Part shown: positions 37,029 to 46,767 of the stretch, in pieces
Numbering within the stretch: position 1 is the first letter of the stretch
How the letters are laid out: the number at the start of each line of letters is the position of its first letter
Origin: Gemmatimonadota bacterium
GTDB taxonomy: Bacteria; Gemmatimonadota; Gemmatimonadetes; Gemmatimonadales; GWC2-71-9
Length of the DNA stretch: 64,000 nucleotides
Direction of reading: 5' to 3'
Assembly: GCA_016874005.1 (NCBI GenBank)
Contig: VGVQ01000014.1
Span: 1-64,000, forward strand
Translations under genes and position numbers: made by a program
The notes under the pieces: generated by a model
What the model saw: only the letters and a program-made list of their open reading frames with translations
The model's database searches: none
What the model was told of the DNA's origin: nothing

Positions 37029-38921
37029 TCAGTAGCCGTGCTCGGTCACGTCGGCGCCCCGGCCGGCCAGCCGGGCCGCGGTCTCCACCAGCCTGATGAA
37101 CTCGGACCGATATCCCTCGTCGTCCGGCCCGCGGGCGGCCCGGGCTTGGGCCAGGACCGACCCGTACGACGCCTTCCCCTTGAATTCGGAGTTCCGCAGC
37201 AACATCCCGAACTCGGCCACCGCCGCCGCGAAGCGGAAATCGGCGCTCGCGCTCCGAGTCTCGCGATCGACCACGCGTTGGAGCAACCGGCTGGTCTCGC
37301 CGGCGGGTTCCTTGTAACGGAGTTTGACGGTGAACCAGTCCGCCGAGGCGGATCCGACCCGTGGCCGGCGCTGGTACTTGAGCGGATCGACCGCGCCATC
37401 CTCGCCCGGTTCGCCGTCGGCGGGGACGATCTCGTACAGCGCGGTCACCGAATGCCCGGCGCCCATCTCGCCGGCGTCTTTGGTATCGTCGTTGAAGTCG
37501 CGATCGTCGAGGAGCCGGTTCTCGTAGCCCACCAGTCGGTACGATTTGACCCGCGCCGGATTGAACTCGACCTGGATCTTGACGTCCTTTGCCACCGTCA
37601 ACAGGGTGGCGCCGAGTTCCTGGACGAAGACCTTCTTGGCCTCGAGGAGGTCGTCGATGTAGGCGTAATGACCGTTCCCCTTGTTGGCGAGCTGCTCCAT
37701 CTTGCTGTCCTTCAGGTTACCGGTTCCGAATCCCAGCACCGTCAGGAACACCCCATCCCGCCGCCTCTCCTCGATCAGTCGTACCAGCTCGCCTTCGCTG
37801 GAGACACCCACGTTGAAATCGCCGTCCGACGCCAGGATGACCCGATTGTTGCCACCCCGCTGGAAGTTGTCTCGGGCAACTTGGTACGCCAGCTGAATCC
37901 CGGCGCCACCGGCGGTCGACCCACCGGCTTCGAGGCCATCGATCGCGGCGAGGATCCGATGTTTGTCGCCGCCGGAGGTCGATGGCAACACCAGCCCGGC
38001 CGCCCCGGCATAGACCACGATCGCCACCCGATCCTGCTCCCTCAGTTCGTTGACGAGAAGCCGGAAGGCGGACTTGACCAACGGCAGCTTGTCGGGGCTT
38101 TGCATCGAGCCGCTCACGTCGAGAAGAAAGACGAGGTTGGTGGGTGGGAGATCCGCCATCTCGACCCGATCGGATTGGAGGCCGATCAGGGCCAGCTTGT
38201 GGCCCGGCCGCCACGGGGCGCCGGCCACCTCGGTGGTGATCGAAAAGGGCTCTTCGCGGCGCGGTGCCGGATAGTCGTAGCGGAAGTAGTTGATCATCTC
38301 CTCGACCCGGACCGCGTCGGGCGGCGGGAGCCGGCCGTCTTTCAGGAACCGACGGATGTTGCCGTAGCTGCCCGCGTCGACGTCGATCGAAAACGTCGAC
38401 AGCGGCTGCCGGGTCGACGACTGCCATCCGTTGTCGCCGAAGTGACGGTACTCCTCGGTGTTGAACTGCTGCCCGATCGTCCGGCCCGGGCCCGGGTAGC
38501 CCAGCGGCGCGGCGCCGAGCTTGGCCTGCGAAGGGTGGTCCCGGCGGGCGTCCCGCTCCGCCCGACGGCTCTCGGCCGGCCCCGCCAGCTCATCGAGCGC
38601 GATCGGAGAGGGCCGTAGCACGAAATCCACCCGCCTGACCTGTGCTTCGACGAGCTGGACGGTCTGACTGCTCGGTTGGTACCCGACCGCCATCGCCCTG
38701 ATGGTGACCGATCCGACGGGAAGGCCGGACAGTCGATACTCGCCGTTCGCATTGGTTAGCGCCTGGCCACTCGATCCGCCCACGACCCTGGCGCCTTGCA
38801 CCGCCTTGCCGGTGGGGTCGAGTACCCGACCCTCGACGGTCGCGGTCCTAGTGACCCGATTTGCGGGGCTCGCCCCGAACATGAAGCCCGTTATGAGGCC
38901 GAAGGACCAGATCGCGCGCAT
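37029..38921 (-). CDS. YfbK-type von Willebrand factor A domain protein
   Basis: A 630-residue protein. It starts with a short hydrophobic N-terminus, a carboxypeptidase-regulatory-like beta-sandwich (residues about 28-110, VEGRVLDPTGKAVQGARVVGG), then PLSTFSIDVDAGSYGNIRRF and PPPDAVRVEEMINYF, the hallmark of the YfbK N-terminal module. The vWA domain follows with MIDAS DVSGSMQS and TVLGFGTGN, and a C-terminal DUF3520-like region from about residue 450. It is likely a secreted or outer-envelope adhesion-type protein. ATG 38921 was chosen over upstream starts since it gives MRAIWSFGLITGFMFG, a signal-like N-terminus. Confidence 0.9.
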   Translation of the reverse strand: MRAIWSFGLITGFMFGASPANRVTRTATVEGRVLDPTGKAVQGARVVGGSSGQALTNANGEYRLSGLPVGSVTIRAMAVGYQPSSQTVQLVEAQVRRVDFVLRPSPIALDELAGPAESRRAERDARRDHPSQAKLGAAPLGYPGPGRTIGQQFNTEEYRHFGDNGWQSSTRQPLSTFSIDVDAGSYGNIRRFLKDGRLPPPDAVRVEEMINYFRYDYPAPRREEPFSITTEVAGAPWRPGHKLALIGLQSDRVEMADLPPTNLVFLLDVSGSMQSPDKLPLVKSAFRLLVNELREQDRVAIVVYAGAAGLVLPSTSGGDKHRILAAIDGLEAGGSTAGGAGIQLAYQVARDNFQRGGNNRVILASDGDFNVGVSSEGELVRLIEERRRDGVFLTVLGFGTGNLKDSKMEQLANKGNGHYAYIDDLLEAKKVFVQELGATLLTVAKDVKIQVEFNPARVKSYRLVGYENRLLDDRDFNDDTKDAGEMGAGHSVTALYEIVPADGEPGEDGAVDPLKYQRRPRVGSASADWFTVKLRYKEPAGETSRLLQRVVDRETRSASADFRFAAAVAEFGMLLRNSEFKGKASYGSVLAQARAARGPDDEGYRSEFIRLVETAARLAGRGADVTEHGY

Positions 38922-39060
38922 GTCGTATCTCCAGATGTTGGTCCCCGGAGATGTCCGAACCCGATGTGGTTGCACAGCCGGTCCCGCTGCGGTTTTCGCG
39001 GCTCGGATTTATCTTTGGTGACGTGGCGCTACCTTCTTGCCCTCAATGGAGTTATGTGCC

Positions 39061-40224
39061 GTGTCCGAGACCCTAACGATCGTCCCCGCCCTCACCGTCT
39101 TGTCCGAGGAAGAACAGCTCTTCCGCCAGACCGTCCGCGACTTCGCCCTGGCCGAGATAGCCCCCCACGTCATGGAAATGGACGAGGCCGCCAAGTTCCG
39201 CCCCGACCTGGTCGCCAAGTTCTTCGAGTTGGGGCTGATGGGGATCGAGGTTCCGGATCAATGGGGCGGGGCCGGCGGCACCATTTTCCTGGCCACCCTG
39301 GCCATCGAGGAACTGGCCCGCATCGACGCCTCCGCCGCGATCTACGTGGACGTCCACAACACTCTCTTCAACAATGCCCTCTTGCGGTGGGGATCCACCG
39401 AGCAGAAGCAACGCTACTTCCCGCGCCTGACGACCAGCCTCCTCGGCGCCTACGCGCTGTCCGAGCCGGCCAGCGGCAGCGACGCCTTCGCGCTGCAATG
39501 CAAGGCCGAATCCAAGGGCGACCACTGGGAGCTGACCGGGCGCAAATTCTGGATCACCAACGGGGGCGAGGCCGGGATCTTCATCGTCTTCGCCAACACC
39601 GACTTCTCCAAGGGCTACAAGGGCATCACCGCCTTCCTGGTCGAACGCGACTTTCCCGGGTTTTCCGTCGGCAAGAAGGAAAACAAGCTCGGGATCCGGG
39701 CCTCGAGCACCTGCGAGCTGATTCTCGAGGGGTGTCGGGTACCGGCCGGCAACGTGTTGGGTCCGGTGGGCATCGGATACAAGGTGGCGATCGAGACGCT
39801 CAACGAGGGCCGGATCGGCATCGGCGCCCAGATGTTGGGAATCGGCCAGGGTGCCCTCGATGCGGCCGTTCAGTACGTGAAGGAACGGAAACAGTTCGGC
39901 AAGGCCATCGGGGATTTCCAGGGTGTCCAATTCCAGCTGGCCCAGATGAAGGTCGAATTGGAAGCCGCCCGATTGATGGTGTACAACGCGGCTCGCCTCA
40001 AGGACCAGGGGCAGCCATTCGTGGAAGAGGCGGCGATGGCGAAGCTCTTCAGCTCGCAGGTCGTCACCCGGCTCACCGGCCAGGCGCTGGAGCTCTTTGG
40101 CGGATATGGCTACTCGAAGGAGTACCCGGCCGAGAAGTACTACCGGGACGCCAAGATTGGCACGATTTATGAGGGTACCAGCAATATGCAGTTGCAGACG
40201 ATCGCGAAAGCCATGTTGCGGTAG
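39061..40224 (+). CDS. acyl-CoA dehydrogenase, short/branched-chain type
   Basis: A 387-residue flavoprotein from GTG 39061, where GGAG sits nine bases upstream; ATG 39046 (adding MELCA) is a possible alternative. It has the full domain order: LSEEEQLFRQTVRDFA, ALSEPASGSDAF and KFWITNGG for substrate and FAD contacts, and the catalytic-base context IYEGTSNMQLQTIAK near the C-terminus. It catalyses the FAD-dependent alpha,beta-dehydrogenation of acyl-CoA esters and passes electrons to electron-transfer flavoprotein. The next gene is not functionally related. Confidence 0.95.
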   Translation: MSETLTIVPALTVLSEEEQLFRQTVRDFALAEIAPHVMEMDEAAKFRPDLVAKFFELGLMGIEVPDQWGGAGGTIFLATLAIEELARIDASAAIYVDVHNTLFNNALLRWGSTEQKQRYFPRLTTSLLGAYALSEPASGSDAFALQCKAESKGDHWELTGRKFWITNGGEAGIFIVFANTDFSKGYKGITAFLVERDFPGFSVGKKENKLGIRASSTCELILEGCRVPAGNVLGPVGIGYKVAIETLNEGRIGIGAQMLGIGQGALDAAVQYVKERKQFGKAIGDFQGVQFQLAQMKVELEAARLMVYNAARLKDQGQPFVEEAAMAKLFSSQVVTRLTGQALELFGGYGYSKEYPAEKYYRDAKIGTIYEGTSNMQLQTIAKAMLR

Positions 40225-40280
40225 TGACGACAGATAGCATCGGCGGTACGGCTGCCCAGCCCGCCGAGGCGGGGCAACCG

Positions 40281-41777
40281 ATGAGAACGACGATCTCGCG
40301 AAACGGGCTGATCCAGTTCGCCTTGCTGTTGGCAATGGCGACGCCCGCCGTTGCGAGTGCCCGCGATTCGACGCTTCAAGCCCGCCTCGATGCCTGGTTC
40401 GGGCGGACCGCCCGCCGAGCCCCCGGGACTTGGGGTATCGCGGTCGGCGACCCCCAGGGACGGCTGGTTTGGGGTCTGGATCCGACCCGGCCGCTGATTC
40501 CCGCCTCCACCGTGAAGCTGCTGACCACCGGGTTCGCCCGCAGCGTGTTAGGCAGCGACGCCCGGAAGTCGACTCGGGTGTTGGGCCACGGCCAGCTCGA
40601 TCCGAATACCGGGACGTGGATTGGTTCCTGGTCGCTGGAGCTCAACGGCGATCCCAGTCTGGAACACCGCGGCAGCGAAACCACCGGCCTCGACGAACTG
40701 GCCACCCAACTCGCGGCCCGAGGCGTCAAACGGCTCCTCGGCCCGCTCACGGTCACCAGCGGGAGCGGTAACCCGGAGGCGAGTTTTCCGAGCACTTGGT
40801 CGGTCCGCCACCGGGGCCGCCCGTTCGCGCCGCTGGTCGGCAATCTCACCATCCACGACAATTTGGTCGGCGTCACGGTCGCGCCGGGCGGGAAGGTCGG
40901 TCGCCCGGTGGTGATCACCGGCACCGCGCCCCACGGAGCCGAGCGGCTGTTCACCGTGAAGGCCCGCACCGTCGATGGCCGGCGCTCCCGGCTCAGTATT
41001 CAGGCCCAGCCGGACGGCACCTATCTGGTTGGAGGCACGCTCGGGGTGCGTTCCCGGGCTCGGACGATCACCCGGGCCGCCTCGGACGTCCACGCGCTGC
41101 TCCAGGCGATCTGGAGCTCGGCCCTCGCCGACGCCGGAATCGAGTGGGCCCCCTCGGGCGGTATCGGAAGCGGCGAGGGTATCGCCGCGGTGCTCGCCGA
41201 GGTGCAGTCTCCGGTGTTCGACTCGATCGCGAGCGAGGTGAACCGCCGGAGCCTCAATCTTGGCGCCGAGCTGCTGCTCCAATGGGCCGCGGGGAGCGAT
41301 CCGGTTCCGGCCGAGCGGCTCACGGCGCACGTCCAGCAGATCACCGGCGACTATGCCGGCGTCAAGCTGGTGGACGGGAGCGGCCTCTCGGACCTGAACC
41401 GGGTTTCGGCGTGGACGTTCGTCTCGTACCTGGCGCGGTTCCCCCTCGCCCCCGGGGGCCGGAATTTCCCGATGTTGCTGCCGGCCAATGGCTCCGGGAC
41501 CCTCTGGACTCTCGCCAGCGGCCTGCCGGAACGGGGCGTGATCCGGGCCAAGACGGGCACCCTCGGGAACGTGGCCAGCCTGGTGGGTTACCTTGGCCGG
41601 CCGGAGGGCATCCTCCTGGTGTCGGTGATTTACAACGGGGCGCGGGTCCACACCGCCCGCAAGGCCCAGTGGGAGCTGTTCCGGATTCTCGGAGCCGACG
41701 GGGTGGTCATCCCGGCCGACTCGCTCGACACCGAGGCATTCGGTTCCGAGCCGCCGCCGGGCGACTCGGCTCGTTAG
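40281..41777 (+). CDS. dacB: D-alanyl-D-alanine carboxypeptidase/endopeptidase (PBP4/DacB type)
   Basis: A 498-residue penicillin-binding protein of the S13 family. From ATG 40281 there is a signal peptide (about residues 1-28), then the active-site tetrad Ser76-Thr-Val-Lys79 in IPASTVKLL, the second motif SLN in NRRSLNLGAELLL, and the third motif KTG in RAKTGTLGNVASLVGY. A long insertion domain lies between the first two motifs, as in PBP4. It trims peptide stems and cleaves cross-links of peptidoglycan in the periplasm. A GTG at 40224 would extend the N-terminus but spoil the signal peptide. Confidence 0.93.
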   Translation: MRTTISRNGLIQFALLLAMATPAVASARDSTLQARLDAWFGRTARRAPGTWGIAVGDPQGRLVWGLDPTRPLIPASTVKLLTTGFARSVLGSDARKSTRVLGHGQLDPNTGTWIGSWSLELNGDPSLEHRGSETTGLDELATQLAARGVKRLLGPLTVTSGSGNPEASFPSTWSVRHRGRPFAPLVGNLTIHDNLVGVTVAPGGKVGRPVVITGTAPHGAERLFTVKARTVDGRRSRLSIQAQPDGTYLVGGTLGVRSRARTITRAASDVHALLQAIWSSALADAGIEWAPSGGIGSGEGIAAVLAEVQSPVFDSIASEVNRRSLNLGAELLLQWAAGSDPVPAERLTAHVQQITGDYAGVKLVDGSGLSDLNRVSAWTFVSYLARFPLAPGGRNFPMLLPANGSGTLWTLASGLPERGVIRAKTGTLGNVASLVGYLGRPEGILLVSVIYNGARVHTARKAQWELFRILGADGVVIPADSLDTEAFGSEPPPGDSAR

Positions 41778-42154
41778 GCTCCTTTCGGCGGGTCCTTCGG
41801 CAGTTCGTCTTCCCACAACGCCACGATATTGCCGTCGGGGTCGGCCACCATCGCCATGATCCCCCAGGCCATCTGAGTCGGCTCCGAAACGAAGCGAACC
41901 CCTTTGGCATGGAGGTCGCCGGCCAGGTGCAACAGGCCGGAGACGTAGAAGGTGATTCCGGTATGCCGGCCGACCAGCGGTTTGGCGTCGGCATGTACCG
42001 CGGGATGGACACCGATGTGAGGCGGTTCTTCGAACAGCTCGGCCCCGAACGATCCCTGCTTGCTGACCGGAATGCCGAGGGTGTCTCGATAGAAGGTGAT
42101 GGCCCGTTCGATATCGGTGACGAAAATCGCCACCGAGTGCATCCGTTCGATCAT
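41774..42154 (-). CDS. VOC (glyoxalase/bleomycin-resistance fold) protein
   Basis: A 126-residue protein made of one VOC unit: HSVAIFVTDIERAITFYRDTLG at the start and AMVADPDGNIVALWE at the end, with a metal-ligand-like Glu/His spread. The substrate is unknown. It overlaps the queG stop by four bases at its start and converges with dacB at the other end. Confidence 0.85.
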   Translation of the reverse strand: MIERMHSVAIFVTDIERAITFYRDTLGIPVSKQGSFGAELFEEPPHIGVHPAVHADAKPLVGRHTGITFYVSGLLHLAGDLHAKGVRFVSEPTQMAWGIMAMVADPDGNIVALWEDELPKDPPKGA

Positions 42155-43098
42155 CGGTCTTGGCTCGCGAAAGCGTGGTGGTAGTTGCGGCGCATCCCGA
42201 CCAGGCCGGGGCGCGCGAGCGGGGTGTCACCGAACCGGGCGGCGAACTCCTCCTCCGCCATCGAGTCGAAGAAGGTCGGGTCGGCGGGGTCGAGATCGCC
42301 CCGGTCGGCGTAGGCCGGGTTGGCGGTCGGGACCGCGAAGCGGTGGTTCCAGGGACAGACGTCGTTGCAGATGTCGCAGCCGAACGCCCAGCCCTCGAAC
42401 CGTCGGGCCAGGTCGGCCGGCGGCTCGCCCTTGTGCTCGATCGTCAGATACGAGATGCACCGGGTCGCATCCAGCACGCCGGGTTCGGGAAAGGCGCCGG
42501 TGGGACAGGCGTCGAGACAACGGGAGCAGGTGCCGCAGTGATCGGACCGGAAGGGCTGGTCGAGCGGGAGCGCCAGGTCACAGAGGACGGCGCCGATGAA
42601 GAAGTACGAGCCCACGCCAGGGCGGATCAGCATCGTGTTCTTCCCGATCCACCCGAGCCCGGCCCGGCGGGCAAGCTCGCGCTCGGGCACCGGCCCGGCG
42701 TCGACGAACGATCGGGCGACCGTCGCGCCTACCTCGCGCGCGACGTCCGACAGTCGGTCCAGCCGCCGCCGGCAGTCATGGTGATAATCCTCGCCGCGAG
42801 CATACTTCGCGATCTTGACGGTCTTGCCCCCCTGGGGCTCGGGGCCGCCGGGAGGATCGGCCGGTGGCGGCAGATAGTTGTCGAGCACGACGATCGCCGT
42901 GGTGGCCCCGGGCACGATCAGGGCGGGCTGCTTGCGTTTCGCGGCCTGCCGGTGGAGGTACCGCATGGTCCCGGCGTAGCCCCGGGCGAGCCACCGGTCG
43001 AAGGCATCTCCTCGCTCGCTCGGCCCGAGATCGGCGAATCCGCAGGCCAAGAAGCCGAGCGACTCGGCGGCGGCGCGGATCCTAACGTCCGGCCGCAC
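42151..43098 (-). CDS. queG: epoxyqueuosine reductase QueG
   Basis: A 315-residue enzyme that reduces epoxyqueuosine to queuosine in tRNA, using cobalamin and two 4Fe-4S clusters. The two ferredoxin-like cysteine clusters are complete: CGTCSRCLDACPTGAF and CDICNDVCPWN, with the RCISYLTIEHKG segment and the aspartate-containing VDAGPVPERELARRAGLGWIG-type motif (active-site region) before them. The gene is part of a minus-strand run that overlaps ndh by 17 bases upstream. Confidence 0.95.
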   Translation of the reverse strand: MRPDVRIRAAAESLGFLACGFADLGPSERGDAFDRWLARGYAGTMRYLHRQAAKRKQPALIVPGATTAIVVLDNYLPPPADPPGGPEPQGGKTVKIAKYARGEDYHHDCRRRLDRLSDVAREVGATVARSFVDAGPVPERELARRAGLGWIGKNTMLIRPGVGSYFFIGAVLCDLALPLDQPFRSDHCGTCSRCLDACPTGAFPEPGVLDATRCISYLTIEHKGEPPADLARRFEGWAFGCDICNDVCPWNHRFAVPTANPAYADRGDLDPADPTFFDSMAEEEFAARFGDTPLARPGLVGMRRNYHHAFASQDR

Positions 43099-44338
43099 GC
43101 CACACGCCGGTAATGAGCCGAGCTCCCCGCTGGAATGTGAGATAAGACCAGGCCCACTCGAACATCACCACGACCCGGTTTCGGAAGCCGATCAGGAAGA
43201 AGATGTGGACGAAGACCCACAGCAGCCACGCCGTGAAGCCTGCCGTTTCGAACCGGCCGATGTCGGCGACCCCGCGGCCGCGCCCGATGACCGCGAGCTG
43301 TCCCTTGTCTCGGTAGCGGAACGGGCGGCGGGGTTTGCCGGCCAGGTCCGCTTCGATCGCGGCGGCGGCGTATTGCCCCATCTGGATCGCCACCGGGCAG
43401 ATCCCCGGTAGGGTCCCGCCCGGCTGGTGCTCGAACGCAGCCGCGTCGCCGATCACGAAGACGTTAGGCCGACCGGGCACCGAGCAGTCCGGCCCGACCA
43501 GGACCCGGCCCTGGCGGTCCTGGGGGGCGCCGAGCGACTCGAGGAGCGGGCTGGCCGCGTTGCCCGCGGCCCAGATCACGGTCGCCGCCGGGATTCGCCA
43601 GTCGGCGGCATGGACGTACCCCGGTTCCACCCCGGTCACCATGGTCTCGGTTCGGACGTCGACGCCGAGGTGCCGGAGAGCCTCCTTGGCCCGGTCGCTC
43701 AGCACGGCCGGATACGACGGCAACAAACGCGGACCCCCCTCCAGGAGGAGAACCGAGGCATCCCGCGAGTCGATTCTGCGGAAGTCGCGCCGGAGCGCGT
43801 AGCGACGGATCTCCGCGAGTGCGCCCGCCAACTCGACCCCAGTGGGCCCGCCCCCGATGACCACGAAGGTGAGTAATCGCCGCCGAGCGACCGGATCGAC
43901 CTCTCGTTCGGCCAGCTCGAACGCGGTCAGCACTCGGCGGCGGATCTCGAGAGCGTCCTCGAGGCTCTTGAGCCCGGGCGCCAACTCCTCCCATTCCGGC
44001 TTTCCGAAGTAGCAATGACGGGCGCCGGGGGCCAGCACCAGGTAGTCGTAGTCCACGGCCGAGCCGTCGGCCAAGCGGACCCGATTGGCATCGAGGTCGG
44101 TCCCGATCACCTCGGCCAGCAGAACCTCGACATTCCGAGCCTGGTTGAGGATCGACCGGATCGGGGAGGCGATACTGCCGGGCGCCAAGGCCGCCGTCGC
44201 GATCTGGTAGAGCAGCGGTTGGAAGAGGTGATGATTGTTCCGGTCGATCACGGTGACGGCCACCGACCGATTCGCGAGGGACTTGGCGAGGTAGAGTCCG
44301 GCGAACCCGCCCCCGACCACCACGACGCGTTTGGTCAC
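43082..44338 (-). CDS. ndh: type II NADH dehydrogenase (NDH-2)
   Basis: A 418-residue monotopic flavoenzyme that oxidises NADH and reduces quinone without pumping protons. FAD motif VVVVGGGFAGLYLAK near the N-terminus, quinone-side HHLFQPLLYQIATAAL, NADH motif VVIGGGPTGVELAG and the late FAD motif VIGDAAAF are all present; a hydrophobic C-terminal stretch (LLWVFVHIFFLIGF) anchors it to the membrane. GTG 44338 overlaps the stop of the upstream small gene. Confidence 0.95.
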   Translation of the reverse strand: MTKRVVVVGGGFAGLYLAKSLANRSVAVTVIDRNNHHLFQPLLYQIATAALAPGSIASPIRSILNQARNVEVLLAEVIGTDLDANRVRLADGSAVDYDYLVLAPGARHCYFGKPEWEELAPGLKSLEDALEIRRRVLTAFELAEREVDPVARRRLLTFVVIGGGPTGVELAGALAEIRRYALRRDFRRIDSRDASVLLLEGGPRLLPSYPAVLSDRAKEALRHLGVDVRTETMVTGVEPGYVHAADWRIPAATVIWAAGNAASPLLESLGAPQDRQGRVLVGPDCSVPGRPNVFVIGDAAAFEHQPGGTLPGICPVAIQMGQYAAAAIEADLAGKPRRPFRYRDKGQLAVIGRGRGVADIGRFETAGFTAWLLWVFVHIFFLIGFRNRVVVMFEWAWSYLTFQRGARLITGVWRAAGR

Positions 44339-44625
44339 ACGTGCATCGTCTCCCGGCGCCACCGGGCGAATCGAATGACGTCCTGGACCGGCGGTACCGC
44401 ATGCTCGTCGCCGTAAGCGGTGTACATCCGCCAGCGAAGGTAGGCCGGGTCCGGCACCGGTAGAAAGGGCGGTTGCCGCCACCAGTTCCGGCGACGAAAC
44501 GCCCAGGCGGCCCGGAGCAGATCGACCGCGACGCGGGGATTGACCGCGGCCCGTATCGCCAAGCTCGCGATTAGTCCACCCCAACCACTCGAACTGGACG
44601 GGGGCGATTCGACGGAAGGGGCCAT
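44335..44625 (-). CDS. small protein of unknown function upstream of ndh
   Basis: A 96-residue protein with a Ser/Pro-rich N-terminus, a mildly hydrophobic segment (GLIASLAIRAAVNPRVAVDLLRAAW) and a basic, Trp-rich stretch (FRRRNWWRQPPFLPVPD, YLRWRMYTAYG). The layout suggests a membrane-surface protein. It overlaps ndh by four bases and is the first gene of this operon. A TATATT on the minus strand sits directly before the ATG, so the transcript may be leaderless. Confidence 0.65.
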   Translation of the reverse strand: MAPSVESPPSSSSGWGGLIASLAIRAAVNPRVAVDLLRAAWAFRRRNWWRQPPFLPVPDPAYLRWRMYTAYGDEHAVPPVQDVIRFARWRRETMHV

Positions 44626-44631
44626 GGCAGC

Positions 44632-44637
44632 AATATA
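44632..44637 (-). promoter_or_regulatory. putative -10 element, possible leaderless transcript
   Basis: Reads TATATT on the minus strand. A start about seven bases downstream falls on the A of the ATG at 44625. Confidence 0.45.
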
Positions 44638-44662
44638 GACGCCTGGCCCCGACGGTCGGGTG

Positions 44663-44668
44663 TATATT
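44663..44668 (+). promoter_or_regulatory. putative -10 element for the LOG gene
   Basis: TATATT within GTGTATATTCC, 33 bases before the GTG at 44701, and only 26 bases from the minus-strand -10; the two promoters would be back to back. Confidence 0.45.
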
Positions 44669-44700
44669 CCCGCCGTTTCACGTCGCCCGGAGCCTCGTTC

Positions 44701-45429
44701 GTGAGCGAAAAACGGTTGGAACACAGTGCCGCCCCGGCCGGTCCGACCGCCGACGAGCTCCTGCTCTCCCGGCCGGTCGGCCTCGATCGGCCGGATGCAT
44801 TTCGGAAAACCGATCCCTGGCGAGTGCTCCGAATCCTCGGAGAATTCGTCGAGGGCTTCGAGCGGCTGGGTGACATTCAAAACGCGGTGACCATCATTGG
44901 CTCGGCCCGAATCGGCGCGACCGATCCGTTTTACCAAGCCACCGTCGACACCGCCCGGCTCCTGGCCGAGGCAGGCTATCCGATCATCACCGGGGGCGGC
45001 CCGGGCATCATGGAAGCCGGCAACAAAGGGGCGGTGCTCGGTGAGGGACTGTCGATCGGGGTCAACATCGAGTTACCCCACGAGCAGGACACCAATCCCT
45101 ACGTCCGCCGAAAGATGTTCTTCCGGTTCTTCTTCGTCCGCAAGACGATGCTGGCCAAGTACTCCCGAGCCCTGATCGCGTTTCCAGGAGGCTACGGGAC
45201 CTTGGACGAGCTGTTCGAGTTCCTCACCCTGATCCAGACCGGCAAGATGGAACCGGTGCCGGTGGTGCTGTACGGCTCGCGCTACTGGGGCCCGATGGTG
45301 GATTGGCTCCGCGACACGATGGCCGCCGAAGGGAAGATCAGCCCGAGCGACCTCGAGATGTTCCGGGTGGTGGACCGACCCGACGAGGCGCTACGCTACA
45401 TCACCGACCACCAGACGACCAGCCGATGA
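44701..45429 (+). CDS. LOG family protein (TIGR00730-type nucleoside-phosphate hydrolase)
   Basis: A 242-residue Rossmann-like protein with the two LOG signatures [14 protein letters not shown] and [21 protein letters not shown], plus the arginine segment [16 protein letters not shown] proteins hydrolyse nucleoside 5'-monophosphates to free bases and ribose phosphate; the cytokinin role known in plants need not apply here. GTG 44701 is followed at once by family-like sequence. The stop overlaps the start of the deoxyhypusine synthase-like gene (ATGA). Confidence 0.93.
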   Translation: MSEKRLEHSAAPAGPTADELLLSRPVGLDRPDAFRKTDPWRVLRILGEFVEGFERLGDIQNAVTIIGSARIGATDPFYQATVDTARLLAEAGYPIITGGGPGIMEAGNKGAVLGEGLSIGVNIELPHEQDTNPYVRRKMFFRFFFVRKTMLAKYSRALIAFPGGYGTLDELFEFLTLIQTGKMEPVPVVLYGSRYWGPMVDWLRDTMAAEGKISPSDLEMFRVVDRPDEALRYITDHQTTSR

Positions 45430-46568
45430 AACCGACCCGAGGTCGAGGCCACCTTCGGGGGCCCCGGATCAATCCCACGGCGATCACCGGCAAGGAATCC
45501 GTCGCCGAGTTGATCGACAACGCCTTCCTGGCGTACAATGCCGGGCGGCTCCGGGAGGCCTGTCACCTCTTCTGCGACCGGATGCTCGCGCCGAACGTCA
45601 CCGTGGGGATGAGCCTGACCGGAGCGATGACCCCGGCCGGGCTCGGGATGAGCACCATCATTCCGCTCCTCGAGGCCGGCTTCGTCGACTGGATGATCTC
45701 GACCGGGGCCAATCTCTATCACGACGCCCATTTCGCCCTCGGTCTATCGCTCCATCAAGGAACACCCTTCGCCGACGACGTGGTGCTCCGCAACGATGGG
45801 GTGGTCCGGATCTACGACATCTTCTTCGACTACAAGGTGCTGCTCTCCACCGACGCCTTCGTTCGCGAGGTGTCCGCTCGAGAGGAGTTCCAGCGCTCGA
45901 TGAGCAGCGCCGAATATCACTATCTCCTCGGCGGCTACCTCCACCAGCGCGAGAAAGCCCTCGGGCTCAGCAAGCGGTCGCTCCTCGGCGTGGCCCACCA
46001 GCTCGGGGTGCCGATCTACACCAGCTCCCCCGGCGACAGCTCGATCGGGATGAACGTGGCGGAGCAGGCCCTGGCCGGCAGCCGGCTCCGGTTCGACGTG
46101 AGCGCCGACGTGAACGAGACCGCGGCGATCGTCTTGGAGGCGAAACGATCGGGCGGCAAGAGCGCGGCCCTGATCGCCGGCGGCGGGAGCCCCAAGAACT
46201 TCCTGCTCCAAACCGAACCCCAGATCCAGGAAGTGCTCGGGATCGACGAACGAGGGCACGACTACTTCCTCCAGCTCACCGACGCCCGCCCGGATACCGG
46301 CGGGCTCTCCGGCGCGACGCCGGGCGAAGCGGTGAGCTGGGGCAAGGTGGACCCCGACATGTTGCCGGGCACGGTGGTCTGCTACCTGGACAACACCGTG
46401 TCACTCCCGCTGATCACGGCGTTCGCCAAGGAACGAGTCGGGAAGCGGCGATTGAAGCGGCTCTACCATCGGCGGGAGGCGATGATGGCGCGGCTGATGC
46501 GCGAGTATCGCTCGGCCCTGGCGTTCCGGAACAAGCGAGCCGAGGCGGCCAAGAAGAGCCGGCGTTAG
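45426..46568 (+). CDS. deoxyhypusine synthase-like protein
   Basis: A 380-residue protein of the deoxyhypusine synthase family. The NAD/spermidine-binding context ([40 protein letters not shown]) and the catalytic-lysine region [14 protein letters not shown] are clear. Since bacteria lack eIF5A, bacterial members are thought to act on polyamines (for example in homospermidine or related synthesis) or on unknown proteins. The gene is translationally coupled to LOG, suggesting related work on small metabolites. The C-terminal 40 residues are highly basic ([25 protein letters not shown]). Confidence 0.9.
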   Translation: MKPTRGRGHLRGPRINPTAITGKESVAELIDNAFLAYNAGRLREACHLFCDRMLAPNVTVGMSLTGAMTPAGLGMSTIIPLLEAGFVDWMISTGANLYHDAHFALGLSLHQGTPFADDVVLRNDGVVRIYDIFFDYKVLLSTDAFVREVSAREEFQRSMSSAEYHYLLGGYLHQREKALGLSKRSLLGVAHQLGVPIYTSSPGDSSIGMNVAEQALAGSRLRFDVSADVNETAAIVLEAKRSGGKSAALIAGGGSPKNFLLQTEPQIQEVLGIDERGHDYFLQLTDARPDTGGLSGATPGEAVSWGKVDPDMLPGTVVCYLDNTVSLPLITAFAKERVGKRRLKRLYHRREAMMARLMREYRSALAFRNKRAEAAKKSRR

Positions 46569-46765
46569 GCAGGCCCGGCGAGCCACCAGGCGGCCAGCCC
46601 GACCGCGATCGCGGCGGCCAGCACCGCGAGCAGTCCCACCCGGAAGCGGAACATCAGGACGGCCGCTCCGATCGCCACCGCGGCCCGAAACCCGTCCACC
46701 GATCGCAACTCCGGCACCAGCACCGAGACCGGGCCCACGACCAGGTCGTCCGACCGGTCCGTTTG
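46565..46765 (-). pseudogene. 3' remnant of a membrane transporter gene, probably chromate transporter ChrA-like
   Basis: In the frame ending at TAG 46565 the last 60 or so codons encode DLVVGPVSVLVPELRSVDG, then AAVAIGAAVLMFRFRVGLLAVLAAAI and [11 protein letters not shown]: a good helical membrane tail with no start codon. FRFRVGLLAVL resembles the last helix pair of ChrA-type chromate transporters, but this is a memory match on a short tail. It abuts the integrase remnant in another frame near 46766. Confidence 0.5.
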
Positions 46766-46767
46766 CC

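Noticed and set aside
46563..46570. GTTAGGC as an integron attC core site next to the broken integrase
   Set aside because: The word also occurs scattered inside many genes with no paired inverse core or imperfect hairpin around it, so it is a general word of this sequence and not an attC.
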